Position numbers and translations under genes: made by a program. 45,123 nucleotides of DNA from positions 1-45,123 of IMG/VR virus record IMGVR_UViG_3300022744_000045; one strand, given 5' to 3'. Source of the stretch: a virus. A model generated the notes under the pieces. The model did no database searches, was not told where the DNA came from, and saw only the letters and a list, made by a program, of their open reading frames with translations. Below are positions 1 through 8,197 of the stretch, piece by piece (position 1 is the first letter of the stretch; every line of letters begins with the position of its first letter).

Positions 1-282
1 ATTGGTATTCCCCCAGGTTTCATTGCGCCTGAGCGCGTTTAAAAGGGTCTGATTTTCCCGGGCCAATTTGCGGGCCTCAGAGGCTTTGCGGGCCTCTCGG
101 GCTACCAGCACCTTCCGGTCGTATTCTGAGCGCTTGTAGGCCTGATTCTGGGCCTCGGTGACGGCTTCTAGCTGAGTGCGCAGAGCAGTTTCCCGCTCAA
201 CGCCTCGGGTGTATAGGTAACCCAAGCCGGTTAAGGCAAGGGCTACCACCACCAAAGCGATGATAGTAGCTCTTAGGGTCAT
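1..282 (-). CDS. Inner-membrane spanin (Rz-like), left-arm allele, 3' end beyond the window edge
   Basis: This is the N-terminal 94 residues of an i-spanin, which disrupts the outer membrane at the last step of lysis. It begins with a short hydrophobic helix (residues about 4-24, rich in Ile, Leu and Val). A long charged coiled-coil stretch rich in Glu, Arg, Lys and Ala follows, the usual Rz layout. The ATG at 282 overlaps the stop of the upstream 51-aa gene (ATGA). The first 126 bases of the window, coding the distal coiled coil, are identical to 43760-43885 in the right-arm spanin, so the missing C-terminus is probably the one at 43655-43759. The membrane-helix half differs clearly from the right-arm allele (MTLRATII versus MNRIALSL). 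Family assignment rests on architecture and position. Confidence 0.8.
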   Translation of the reverse strand, partial: MTLRATIIALVVVALALTGLGYLYTRGVERETALRTQLEAVTEAQNQAYKRSEYDRKVLVAREARKASEARKLARENQTLLNALRRNETWGNTN

Positions 283-434
283 GCTCGTACGGGGTTACCG
301 TCCTCGTCGTATACAGGGTGGGTGTTATTAGATAGTTCAACCCCATCCTCTCTAGTCGTGCGTTCTGATACCCAACGGATACCAGACTGCACGAACTCGA
401 CTACCGAATAAGTAGCCTTGAGTTCGTTAGCCAT
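279..434 (-). CDS. 51-aa hypothetical protein between fibre-like protein and spanin
   Basis: I translated this small gene directly. It starts MANELKATYSVVEF and ends GNPVRA, 51 residues, acidic in the second half and with no membrane segment. The ATG at 434 is preceded by a good TAAGGAG site that overlaps the stop region of the 721-aa gene, and its TGA overlaps the spanin ATG. This tight coupling supports it as a real gene. It exists only in the left copy of the duplicated locus; the right copy runs straight from the spike-base-like gene to the spanin. I do not recognise the family. A role linked to the neighbouring fibre-like protein is possible from position only. Confidence 0.65.
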   Translation of the reverse strand: MANELKATYSVVEFVQSGIRWVSERTTREDGVELSNNTHPVYDEDGNPVRA

Positions 435-443
435 ACCAACTCC

Positions 444-2609
444 TTAGATGTAAGTCAGGTGAATCTGAGCACCAGCAGTAACTACAGTGGTGTCAGTTGC
501 GGCAGGAAGCGCCGTTACTGCGATAGCAATACCAGTGGCAAACCTTGCGCCTACGCGGCCCAGTTCCAGTGCCAAGGTACCACCAGCAACAATAGTGTAT
601 GTACGCAGGGGAATGTCCGTACCAACGGTAGGAGCAGTCGCCTTGTTGTACAGCTTAACACTGATAGACGCAGCGGTCAGGTTGCTGACGTTCAACTCGT
701 ACACGTTACCAGCAGTTGCCTTGATAGCCGCAGCGTTGGTCGATGCGGCCGTAACTACGGAGTAGCTAGCTGGTGCGATCAAGTTAGTCTCGGTCATGTT
801 AGCTGTAACTGTAGTTACACCACCAGCGACCATGTTGACTGGAATAGCCAGATCAGCACGGGATGTGCCCTGACCGCGGATACCCATGATGCTTTCGCTC
901 CATGTGGGTACGTACAGGTCATGACTACGCAGGGTTGGGCGCAGGATTACGCTACCCCCACAGTTCGTGCTTGCCAGCGTAGTAAACGCAGGAGTTACAC
1001 GGCTCTGGAAGATGTTGTAGATGGGCTTCAGCACTAGCGTAGTAGTGCTAATGTGGGCAACTTCCCATGCACCGTCCATACCAAGGTCAGCACCAGTCAG
1101 GTCAACCCGGACACCGTGGAGTTCCACGTAGTCTCCGATGTTAAGCCCAGACCATGCAGCGTTGCCTATAAGGTCAAGCCAACTAGCACCATCAGTAACC
1201 CGCGACACAGCAGAGTTGATTACCTGCCCGATAATACCGGGTTGGTCTTTGCTACCATTTTGTAGGATAACCGAGCCGCCGTAGCTGGTAGCAATAGCAG
1301 CGGAACCCCACGCAATCGTGATCTGCTTCAGACCTTCGTTGATTGCAGTGATTGCCACTCCTGTTGCGCTATTGGCAAAGTTAGTCTGATCGCGCACACC
1401 ACGCAGGGTAACGTAGTTACCGACCTGCAAGCCAGCGACTGAGGGTGCTACGTCCAGCGTTACAGCAGTCACGTTACTTGCAGCAGCGTGAGTAGCAGAC
1501 ACAACCTTGGCCACGGGGCGGGTCATGCTGATAGGTTTGTACAACCGGAAGCGTGGCAACAACTGAGCGCCAGTGGCAGGCTTTACGCTGGTGCGTGGAA
1601 CGTCCCGCGAGATCCATGCCGTCATAGACTGCTCGGCCTTGTCCAACGCAACGGATGCGCCGTAGGTACACTCAAGCATGAAGCGAGTGCTAGCACGAAT
1701 CTCAGCCTGTCCCCACGCAGCGCCGGCGACGTATGTTGGGGCTGTGGAGCCAATGGTTACGCGGTGGTCGCCCAATAGGGCGCCGGATACTTGGTTGTCG
1801 TCGCCGCCAAAGATACCTACAACAGCAGCGCTAGTAGCTGTAGTGCCAGTCAGGCGCAGGCCGAATGCGTTACGCGCACCGGAGAAGTTGTTATAGAAGT
1901 TGACCTTAGCCGTACCAAGGGTAGGAGTAGTCACACCCGAAGCAGGAGATACCAGTGACGGAAGAGCAGATTCATCAGAGAAACCAACGGCAATGGTCTT
2001 GCGGTCAGGGCTGATGTAGTTAATGCAGGCGTTGGGGTAATTGAATCGAGAGTCAACAAGCCCGGTGATGTTAATCCAGTCACCAGCAAACACAGTTTGG
2101 TTAGAGCCAACAGCGGGGAGGGCGGTCTCCAGCAGCATATGCATCACAGTACCAGCAGTGGTAGTGTTGGTAGCGCCTAGCACAGCACTCGACTGGTAGT
2201 AGCTCACGATGTTGATCGGAGTGGGGATAGTATCGGGGCCAAGAATAGGGTCGTTGGCAAACAGGCTGGCCGTAGCAAAGCTGATGCCGGTACGCACAAA
2301 GCTAGCCGCGATCTCCATAGCGCAGGGCTGGATGACCGGACGCTTAGAGTTGACAATGAAGCTCTCACCCACAGTCAGTGGGGAAGCAGACAGGGCAGTG
2401 ATGGTCTGACCATTGAGACCGGCCACAGTAGCGACAAAGTCGCCACCTGCCGTGTTAACACCAGAGAAGTTGCCCCATTCCGCCAGCAAGGCGGCAGCGT
2501 CCTCGTTGTCTGGGATGGCAGAAGATACCGCACCAGCAGTATACAGCGCACCATCATTGGTAGCTCGAAGAGAGGTAGCCTTACCCTGCGGGTTCAGTAC
2601 GACGGTCAT
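444..2609 (-). CDS. 721-aa putative tail fibre/virion surface protein
   Basis: This is a large Ala/Thr/Val/Gly-rich protein with low Lys and the beta-rich look of phage fibres or surface decorations. The N-terminus (MTVVLNPQGKATSLRATNDG) resembles the start of phage structural proteins. The last 85 residues (YELNVSNLTAA through GARFATGIAIAVTAL to LTYI) resemble a beta-sandwich often found at the C-terminus of phage structural proteins. The ATG at 2609 has an AAAGGA site 5 bases upstream, and the gene begins 10 bases after the lysozyme stop. It sits between lysozyme and spanin, where the alternative right-arm version carries only a 79-aa spike-base-like gene. It is therefore probably an exchangeable host-range or decoration module. 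The exact function (fibre, spike or capsid decoration) is inference. Confidence 0.6.
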   Translation of the reverse strand: MTVVLNPQGKATSLRATNDGALYTAGAVSSAIPDNEDAAALLAEWGNFSGVNTAGGDFVATVAGLNGQTITALSASPLTVGESFIVNSKRPVIQPCAMEIAASFVRTGISFATASLFANDPILGPDTIPTPINIVSYYQSSAVLGATNTTTAGTVMHMLLETALPAVGSNQTVFAGDWINITGLVDSRFNYPNACINYISPDRKTIAVGFSDESALPSLVSPASGVTTPTLGTAKVNFYNNFSGARNAFGLRLTGTTATSAAVVGIFGGDDNQVSGALLGDHRVTIGSTAPTYVAGAAWGQAEIRASTRFMLECTYGASVALDKAEQSMTAWISRDVPRTSVKPATGAQLLPRFRLYKPISMTRPVAKVVSATHAAASNVTAVTLDVAPSVAGLQVGNYVTLRGVRDQTNFANSATGVAITAINEGLKQITIAWGSAAIATSYGGSVILQNGSKDQPGIIGQVINSAVSRVTDGASWLDLIGNAAWSGLNIGDYVELHGVRVDLTGADLGMDGAWEVAHISTTTLVLKPIYNIFQSRVTPAFTTLASTNCGGSVILRPTLRSHDLYVPTWSESIMGIRGQGTSRADLAIPVNMVAGGVTTVTANMTETNLIAPASYSVVTAASTNAAAIKATAGNVYELNVSNLTAASISVKLYNKATAPTVGTDIPLRTYTIVAGGTLALELGRVGARFATGIAIAVTALPAATDTTVVTAGAQIHLTYI

Positions 2610-2618
2610 AGAAATCCT

Positions 2619-3101
2619 TTAGGGCTTACAGCCCGGTTCAAATTTAGCACGCTCGTTAGCACGACGCTTAACGAGTCCCTTGTAGATCACGCCGTTGTCG
2701 TACACCCAGCGGTCGAACTGGGCGGCAGCACCGAAGCAGTCACCGGCGTTGAGCTTACGGAGCAGAGTGCTATTAGCTAGCTGCTTCTCGCCCAGGTTAA
2801 AGGTGAAAGACACAAGTGCGTCGTACTGGCCCTGGGTAACTGGCACGGTGACGTGGCGCTTGACGGCCGCCTCCGCGTGCCGTACGTCCTGCTTGAGCAA
2901 GAAGTCGCACGTTGCGTCAGATAAGCGCTGGCCCATCTTGGCTGTAGCCGTGTGCCCATAACAGACGGTGACAACGTTGCCGGTGTCGAGGTATGCCGTG
3001 TTGCGCTTGCCCTCGTACGTCTGGATGCCGACGAACCCAGCCAAGCTGAGGCTGAGAACGCCAGCGGCCAGCTTAACTTCTAGGTTATCTGGCCCTGCCA
3101 T
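2619..3101 (-). CDS. Endolysin, GH24 lysozyme with N-terminal signal-anchor-like helix (left copy)
   Basis: This 160-aa glycoside hydrolase family 24 lysozyme cleaves the MurNAc-GlcNAc bond of peptidoglycan. The T4-lysozyme catalytic triad spacing is visible: Glu30 (TYEGKRN), Asp39 (AYLDTG) and Thr45 (VVTVCYGHT), matching E11/D20/T26 of T4 in spacing. Residues about 11-27 are hydrophobic and weakly polar (Ala, Gly, Ser, Leu), as in signal-anchor-release endolysins of the P1 Lyz type, so export without holin lesions is plausible. The start overlaps the stop of the upstream SwmB-like gene (TAATG). A second, diverged copy lies at 44282-44761, with differences mainly in the first 12 residues and scattered substitutions. 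Confidence 0.9.
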   Translation of the reverse strand: MAGPDNLEVKLAAGVLSLSLAGFVGIQTYEGKRNTAYLDTGNVVTVCYGHTATAKMGQRLSDATCDFLLKQDVRHAEAAVKRHVTVPVTQGQYDALVSFTFNLGEKQLANSTLLRKLNAGDCFGAAAQFDRWVYDNGVIYKGLVKRRANERAKFEPGCKP

Positions 3102-3604
3102 TACGCGATGCCGTTGGTCACGCTGGTTGCGGTGATCGAGGCAACGTAGTTGTTGGACGCGTCCTGCAAGCGCTCTGCCACAGGGGTGGGTTGCGTGTAT
3201 GCCACGGTAACAGCCCCGGCCACGAAGTTAGACGTGAAGTCCAGGTGCACGAACGGCCCGTCAACGGTAACCTTGGACACGGTTTTGACCTGACCGCCAA
3301 CGGTAAATGCAGCGGGCAGTGGCACATTGGCGGCGCCCAGGCCCTCAGAGAACACCAGCGTGATGCGCTTGGGGGCAAGGGCCGTGATGGCTGCGCTTAC
3401 GAAGGTAGGCACAGTGGTCTCGACAAAGCTGGCGATGGCCGAAGAACAGGCGTCAAAGAAGTCCTTGAGGGCTTTGGCGTTGCGGGCTTTGCCAGCGTTA
3501 CGGCCAGCATTGATCTCCACAGCGGAGATAGCATTGGCGGCTTCGAGTCGGAGGCAGATGCCATTAGACAGCAGGCCGGGAGATGGGAGAGTTGCTACAC
3601 GCAT
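3101..3604 (-). CDS. Putative structural protein with SwmB-like Ig fold (left copy)
   Basis: This 167-aa protein begins MRVATLPSPG, has an Ala-rich helical N-terminal half, then a beta-rich C-terminal domain. That domain (roughly residues 75-165) contains ITLVFSEGL, VTVAYTQP and LQDASNNYVASI. These strands match the pattern of SwmB/Ig-like adhesion domains (a VxLxYTxP strand followed by LQDxxGNxV). The ATG at 3604 has an AAGGA site. It lies between the large terminase and lysozyme genes. A virion or surface-attachment role is inferred from the fold and not shown. The same gene is repeated, truncated at the window edge, at 44761-45123. Confidence 0.55.
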   Translation of the reverse strand: MRVATLPSPGLLSNGICLRLEAANAISAVEINAGRNAGKARNAKALKDFFDACSSAIASFVETTVPTFVSAAITALAPKRITLVFSEGLGAANVPLPAAFTVGGQVKTVSKVTVDGPFVHLDFTSNFVAGAVTVAYTQPTPVAERLQDASNNYVASITATSVTNGIA

Positions 3605-3629
3605 GGTGGTTCCTTGTTAGGCGGTCGAT

Positions 3630-5411
3630 TTAACGACGGCGCTTGAGCATAGACGCAGCCTTTGGTTTTACTGCTCTATACCGGTTGTACCCAAGTGGGT
3701 CTGAGATAGCCTCGGCATGTGCCTTAGCTGCGAGTGCTGCCAGCTTTTGTTGCTGGTCGAGTGCAAGGGACTCGGTGAAATGACGCACCAAGCCCTCAAC
3801 TGCATCAAGCCGGTCGTCATGCACGAGGGCATTACGGGTCAGGCTGATCTTGCTGAGTTGATAGAAGAAACTGTACGTCAGGCGCAGTGCCGGTGCGTAT
3901 AAGTTACTGGTCTCAAGGTCGTGCCTCACGGCAGCCTCTGTAACGATCAAGCTCCCGCGCCCCATTACGGGCTCAAGGGTCTTGATAATGCGGGCCTCTT
4001 TCTGGCCGCTAACGAGATCGTCCTCAATGCCCACGCTTGGGCACTTGGCACGCAGGATGGGCGTGAACACAGCACGGAATGCACCGAAGCCCATGTTCTT
4101 CTCGATCTTTACCACCATCGGCCCATGCCCTAGGCGCTCGAATGGTGCTATCCGGTCTGCCAGTGTGCCCAGCTTGTCGGGGTCGTAGCCACCCGGGATG
4201 CCCCCGACAGCCAGTAAATACACGTTGCCGTTCAAGAAGCCACCGATGGCGTAGGCCGTTTCGTCAGCGTTCTGTCCACCGCCAGCCGGGTCGATGTACG
4301 CCACAACGGATTGCAGCTTGCCGACCTCGCGGCTAATGTCGTGAGGCAGGGAGAGCTTGAATGCGTGCTCGTGGGCCGAGTAGTCCTTGAGGTTCGCCGC
4401 AGTCATGCCGCGTACCAGCGTCAGGGGGAAGTGCTCCCCGGCCTCTATCACAGTGAGGCGCTCGGGCTTGAGTGGGTACTTCAGCGCGTCCATCATGGCC
4501 GTGTTCAGCATGTGCTGAAGCTGGAAGTACGCCGTACCTTGGTCGCGCTCTTTCTTCTGGAGGGTTTCCTCGTCCAGCAGCACGGGGTCAACGGGCTGGC
4601 CCTGGTCTCCCAGCAGGCCCCCGCCCACGGCCAATGCCGGGTTGGCTGCAAGGCGCGAGGCGATCAGCGGGGCTAGGTTGGCACCGTAGTGCTCTCGCTG
4701 CTTGGCTGTTGGGTACCGCCCCGGCCAGATACGTGTTACAACTCCCCGCGCAGGCAGGCTGTTGTAGATGGACTCCATCGTCTGCGGCGTGCCCAGCCAG
4801 ATAATGCGCCCACTCTGGTTGATAGACGTAAAGTCTTTGGTCAGGTGTAGCAGCTTAGCCCGCTGTGTTGGGGTAGCCGAGTTCTTGCTGGACTCAATGT
4901 CGTCAGGGATTAGCAAGTCAGCACGGCGGCCCTGCAAGTTGGCGTCAATACCAATACAGTCAACCGACGCGGACTTGTCGATACCCTTCAGGCTGTGGTG
5001 AATGTCGAAGCCCTCGACAGACGTGCGGTCTCCGGCCGCCTTGTCAGGCCGCATGCACTCAAGCACGTCCATATTCATGATGATACGAACGATCAGCGTG
5101 GCAATGTCCGTCGCTTGGTCACCGCCAGCGGACACGATCAGCACTCGGCCAGAGGGGCTATGCAGCAAGTACCACACGGCAAATGCAGCCGCAATCGTGG
5201 TCTTGGCCTGTGAGCGCTGCGCTTGTACCATGAGGTACTGCGGGCCGTAGGCAATGTAGCCGCCAATGTCCTTCTGAATCTCCGTGGTAGAGAAGCCTAG
5301 CTCGTCCATCACGTCCTCAAGGAACGGGATGAAGGACGAGTAGTGCTGCTGCACCATTTCTAGGCGCTCCCACCGGGCCTTGGCCGCGTCGGAAGTCTCC
5401 CGCGCTTTCAT
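3630..5411 (-). CDS. Terminase large subunit
   Basis: This 593-aa DNA-packaging motor ATPase/nuclease is of the T7 gp19 type. The ATPase domain shows a variant Walker A around residues 65-72 (QRSQAKTT, Lys70) and a Walker B-like LLIPDDIE (Asp170, Asp171, Glu173), followed by the coupling motif WLGTPQ near 205-210. The C-terminal nuclease domain carries YIDPAGGG (Asp374), an ADETA stretch (Asp383) and a late HDDRLDA motif, matching the RNase-H-like metal centre of terminases. The ATG at 5411 overlaps the stop of the small-terminase gene (ATGA). The length is close to that of T7-like large terminases. Confidence 0.95.
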   Translation of the reverse strand: MKARETSDAAKARWERLEMVQQHYSSFIPFLEDVMDELGFSTTEIQKDIGGYIAYGPQYLMVQAQRSQAKTTIAAAFAVWYLLHSPSGRVLIVSAGGDQATDIATLIVRIIMNMDVLECMRPDKAAGDRTSVEGFDIHHSLKGIDKSASVDCIGIDANLQGRRADLLIPDDIESSKNSATPTQRAKLLHLTKDFTSINQSGRIIWLGTPQTMESIYNSLPARGVVTRIWPGRYPTAKQREHYGANLAPLIASRLAANPALAVGGGLLGDQGQPVDPVLLDEETLQKKERDQGTAYFQLQHMLNTAMMDALKYPLKPERLTVIEAGEHFPLTLVRGMTAANLKDYSAHEHAFKLSLPHDISREVGKLQSVVAYIDPAGGGQNADETAYAIGGFLNGNVYLLAVGGIPGGYDPDKLGTLADRIAPFERLGHGPMVVKIEKNMGFGAFRAVFTPILRAKCPSVGIEDDLVSGQKEARIIKTLEPVMGRGSLIVTEAAVRHDLETSNLYAPALRLTYSFFYQLSKISLTRNALVHDDRLDAVEGLVRHFTESLALDQQQKLAALAAKAHAEAISDPLGYNRYRAVKPKAASMLKRRR

Positions 5412-5713
5412 TGAATGAAGCCCTGCGAGGTAGCGAAGCGCTCAGCCGCGTCATCGAGAGCAGCCTGTGGCAACTTCTTCTTACGGCGGGCGCTCAGTGC
5501 ATCGCTCAGTTCCCGCAGCGCGGCGTTATCCGTAGCGTCAGCGGTGATGTTGTTGTTCTTGAGGAAGGCGATAGCCGCACCCAACAGCGCAGGGCTGGGG
5601 CGAACGGTCTTTGTGCCTTCGTCGGTCTGCTCTTCGTAGCCCACCACCTGCTCTTGCAGGGCGACAGCTACTGCTTGGTGCAGTTCGCCAAGCTGTTTAT
5701 CACTTGCGGCCAT
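5408..5713 (-). CDS. Terminase small subunit
   Basis: This 101-aa protein begins MAASDKQLGELHQAV. I chose the ATG at 5713 because it has a strong AAAGGAC site 5 bases upstream; a longer reading to 5782 would only add out-of-context residues over the holin gene. The sequence is helical and charged, with a central patch PSPALLGAAIAFLKNNNI and a C-terminal basic stretch (SARRKKKLPQ). This resembles T7-group small terminases, which bind DNA and load the large subunit. It sits directly before the large subunit with an ATGA overlap and after the holin. This holin/small/large terminase order is typical of T7-like phages. Confidence 0.85.
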   Translation of the reverse strand: MAASDKQLGELHQAVAVALQEQVVGYEEQTDEGTKTVRPSPALLGAAIAFLKNNNITADATDNAALRELSDALSARRKKKLPQAALDDAAERFATSQGFIQ

Positions 5714-5897
5714 TACGTCCTTTCCGTGGCAGGTACCACTTGTCCCGCAGCAGGAAGTAAAACTGAAAGAGAGTGTACACAATAGTGGTCAGGAGAACCC
5801 AGTCAGAGAGGGCCACCCCGAACAGGGTAAGCCCGCCGACCGTGAGCGTGGGTGCAGCACGGGCCGCTTCGTTAACAATGTCGGAGTGGTTGCTCAT
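5700..5897 (-). CDS. Class II holin (T7 gp17.5-like)
   Basis: This is a 65-aa small membrane protein. Two hydrophobic segments are visible (about residues 15-32 and 36-50, including LTVGGLTLFGVALSDWVLLTTIVYTLFQFYFLL), followed by a positively charged tail (RDKWYLPRKGRNGRK). Its length and topology match the 67-aa T7 holin gp17.5, which forms inner-membrane lesions at lysis. It overlaps the start of the small terminase by 14 bases and follows the tail fibre gene, the position of gp17.5 in T7. The ribosome site before the ATG is weak. Confidence 0.88.
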   Translation of the reverse strand: MSNHSDIVNEAARAAPTLTVGGLTLFGVALSDWVLLTTIVYTLFQFYFLLRDKWYLPRKGRNGRK

Positions 5898-5899
5898 GG

Positions 5900-7570
5900 T
5901 TAGATTACCTTGCGGTCTTGCAAGGCTTTAACGAGGGTGGAAACGATGGCATAGAGAGGGCGCAGTACGACCTCAATCTGCTGGGGTGTTGGGTTGGTAC
6001 TCAGGTATGCGCGGATTACCCCGTCAGTGCAGAGGTTATCAATGTCCAGCGTGGTGCTATCAGTGAAAGCACGCGCTTGGCTACCTCCCCAGTTGTACAG
6101 GTTGTAGTATGAGCCCAGGCCAGTGCCCAACGTCACGCTTGCACTGGGCAAAGTGATGCCATTGGTGAAGGACTTGACCCCGCCAACCGTCTGGTTAGTG
6201 GTAAGGTCAACGTACGAGCCACCTCCGCCAGCGGCGAGGTCGGTATCAGCGCCGCCAGAGAGGTTGATGTACCCACGGTTAGCGCCGTTGCCGTAAAACT
6301 GCAATCGGCCGTTAGCGCTGTTGTAGCGCATCTTGTACTGGCTGGTGGCATCGAGTGAAATCCACTCGTTCGCCTTAATCCGCAGGGCGCTGTCGCTGTT
6401 CGTGGACTGCGATAGGTCAATCCCCACCGTGTAGCTGCCAGTGTGGTAGATGCCGCGCACGCCACTGGCCGTATTGACAATGCCCGCCTGCTCGGCGCTC
6501 ATGATCTTTACGCCGTAGTGGAAAGCACCTAGGGTGTTGTTGTTCCCCTGAGCACCGATGCGCACGCCGTCGTAAGCATAGCCTTTGGGGCCTGCCGTGG
6601 GCGGGTCTGTGCGCAGAAGCTGGGCATTTCCGACCACAACGTCAAGGCCAATGCGCTGCTCGAACTCGTCAGCGCCGTTGCACCAAACGTCTACCTCGCA
6701 GCCAACGGTTCCGCCGCTTGAGCCGGTTGTCGGGTTGATCGCGGTGTCGCACACCTCAAAGCAGCCGCCCCATGTTGGGCCGGTGCTCAGCTTGTTGCCT
6801 TGGCCGTACACGCCGACGTTCTCGCCACCGCTGGCTGAGTTGTTCACGCGAGAAGTCACGCCCCACTCAAAGTTGTTCACGCCGGGCGATACCGTAGTGT
6901 CCACAAAGAGCGCGGAGTATACATGGCCCTGCGTGCCACCGACCTTGTTGGCTGTGCGGTTAAGCATTAGCGTGTGGCTGGCGTTATTCGGGGTAGTGCT
7001 GTCAATGGAGACAGTCCCTACGTTGGCCCCGGCCTCGATGGCTGTCACAACGTCGTCCGCGTTGAGCGCAACTGCGCCTGTGCGGGTGTTAAAGCTGGCA
7101 ACGCCAGCAGTGCCGCCAGTAACCGCAGCCTGCACAAACGCCGTAGTGGCGATCTGCTGGGTTGAGGTGCCTGCTGTGGCAGTTGGCGCCGTAGGTGTGC
7201 CGGTCAGCGCTGTGTTGTTCGTACCAACCGGGGTAAACCCCAAGGCGCTCACAACATCGTTGCTGTTAATGATGACGTTGCCTGTACGCGAGTTAACGCT
7301 GGCAACTCCGGCCACGCTGCCTGCAACAGCGCTCTGTACGAACGCAGTTGTGGCGATTTGAGTAGTATTGGTACCGATACTCGCCGTCGGTGCAGAGGGT
7401 GTCCCGCTAAGCACAGCGGCAGTGGGGTTGACCGGGACGAAACCCAAAGCCGTAACCACCGCTTCCTGTGTAACGGCCCCGCTACCGCCGCTGGCTGCAA
7501 GGTCTTTGAGCACAACGTCAAGCGGTTGCCCAATGTGGTCAATTTGTGAGGTGTCTGGACGTGTTCCCAT
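5900..7570 (-). CDS. Tail fibre protein with repeated stalk motif
   Basis: This 556-aa protein starts MGTRPDTSQIDHIGQPLDVV. The ATG at 7570 has an AAGGA site; a longer reading to 7606 lacks one. Near the N-terminus two copies of a fibre repeat are seen: ALGFxPVxx, then L(S/T)GTP(S/T)APTA followed by TQIATTAFVQ(S/A)AV. This repeat is common in phage tail fibres and side-tail proteins. An xxSxNxRTGxVxxNxDDVV motif also recurs. The remainder is beta-rich, and the last 40 residues (LRPLYAIVSTLVKALQDRKVI) are helical. It is the last of a row of adhesin genes before holin and terminase. Receptor binding is likely. Confidence 0.85.
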   Translation of the reverse strand: MGTRPDTSQIDHIGQPLDVVLKDLAASGGSGAVTQEAVVTALGFVPVNPTAAVLSGTPSAPTASIGTNTTQIATTAFVQSAVAGSVAGVASVNSRTGNVIINSNDVVSALGFTPVGTNNTALTGTPTAPTATAGTSTQQIATTAFVQAAVTGGTAGVASFNTRTGAVALNADDVVTAIEAGANVGTVSIDSTTPNNASHTLMLNRTANKVGGTQGHVYSALFVDTTVSPGVNNFEWGVTSRVNNSASGGENVGVYGQGNKLSTGPTWGGCFEVCDTAINPTTGSSGGTVGCEVDVWCNGADEFEQRIGLDVVVGNAQLLRTDPPTAGPKGYAYDGVRIGAQGNNNTLGAFHYGVKIMSAEQAGIVNTASGVRGIYHTGSYTVGIDLSQSTNSDSALRIKANEWISLDATSQYKMRYNSANGRLQFYGNGANRGYINLSGGADTDLAAGGGGSYVDLTTNQTVGGVKSFTNGITLPSASVTLGTGLGSYYNLYNWGGSQARAFTDSTTLDIDNLCTDGVIRAYLSTNPTPQQIEVVLRPLYAIVSTLVKALQDRKVI

Positions 7571-7608
7571 GATTTCCTTAATGTAGTTAAGCAGCCAGCA
7601 GAGCATGC

Positions 7609-7974
7609 TCAGCCTGCTGACGTGACGAGTGGCGCGGCCATGGCCATAGGACTAACGCCTTTGGGTACCATCGCCGGGTCGAGAATGTCGTCGATACCGT
7701 TGCCGTCACGCAGCGCGTGGATGCAGTAGCAGACGGTGTTTGGCTCAAGCGCCACTAGCTCGTGCATCACATCCTTGTGAATGTAGATCATCTGCGGTGC
7801 CTTGAACACTGTGGTTTCGCCGCTAGCCGTAACCTGCAAGGAGCCAGCGGCCAACAGCGTAAGGTGATCGAACTGGTGTGTGTGTCCGTGCTCAATGTCA
7901 CCGGCCGCCTCGAAGTGCATCTGGCGGCTGAACAGGTTGGCTACGCAGCCAATGCTAACTTTAGGTGGATTCAT
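7609..7974 (-). CDS. Cupin-domain protein in the tail fibre cluster
   Basis: This 121-aa protein shows a small cupin beta-barrel pattern: HGHTHQFDHLTLLAAGSLQV, then an IYIHKDVMHELVAL strand pair with conserved histidines (residues about 29, 31, 33, 36 and later His68/His73). These could bind a metal ion. Cupins include sugar-modifying enzymes and simple ligand-binding domains, so catalysis cannot be assigned. The ATG at 7974 overlaps the end of the upstream 78-aa gene. It lies between a glycine-rich tail protein and a tail fibre. A virion or tail-tip role, or a chaperone-like role in fibre assembly, is possible but unproven. Confidence 0.7.
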   Translation of the reverse strand: MNPPKVSIGCVANLFSRQMHFEAAGDIEHGHTHQFDHLTLLAAGSLQVTASGETTVFKAPQMIYIHKDVMHELVALEPNTVCYCIHALRDGNGIDDILDPAMVPKGVSPMAMAAPLVTSAG

Positions 7975-8197
7975 ATATGGTTACTCCGATAGCCCCGGTT
8001 GCGGGTGTTGGTTGTGGATACGCTGGCCCAATAAGCTGCACGGCGGGTAGCAGTGGGCCCGCTTCTGGAGGTAGCTCGATGTAGCCCTGCTCTGCAAGCA
8101 CCTCGTTGGTAAGGTCTACTGGCAGAGACGCGGCGCAGTGCGCTCTGATCTCTGCGTGTGTAGCCAGCACCAGCCCGCTTGTTGTGTGCTTGTACAT
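7961..8197 (-). CDS. 78-aa hypothetical protein of the tail fibre cluster
   Basis: This short protein starts MYKHTTSGLVLATHAEIRAH and ends GVTIYEST. A proline-rich middle (LPPEAGPLLPAVQLIGPAYPQP) has no clear domain. The ATG at 8197 follows an AGGAAAC site, and the gene ends inside the start of the cupin gene (14-base overlap), so it is translationally coupled. Small proteins at this place in tail clusters are often fibre-assembly helpers or minor tail components. I do not recognise the family. Confidence 0.65.
   Translation of the reverse strand: MYKHTTSGLVLATHAEIRAHCAASLPVDLTNEVLAEQGYIELPPEAGPLLPAVQLIGPAYPQPTPATGAIGVTIYEST

Noticed and set aside
6585-7361. Long plus-strand open frame of 258 codons opposite the tail fibre gene
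   Set aside because: Shadow of the fibre repeats on the other strand; Pro/Val/Thr-rich translation without domain features or ribosome site.
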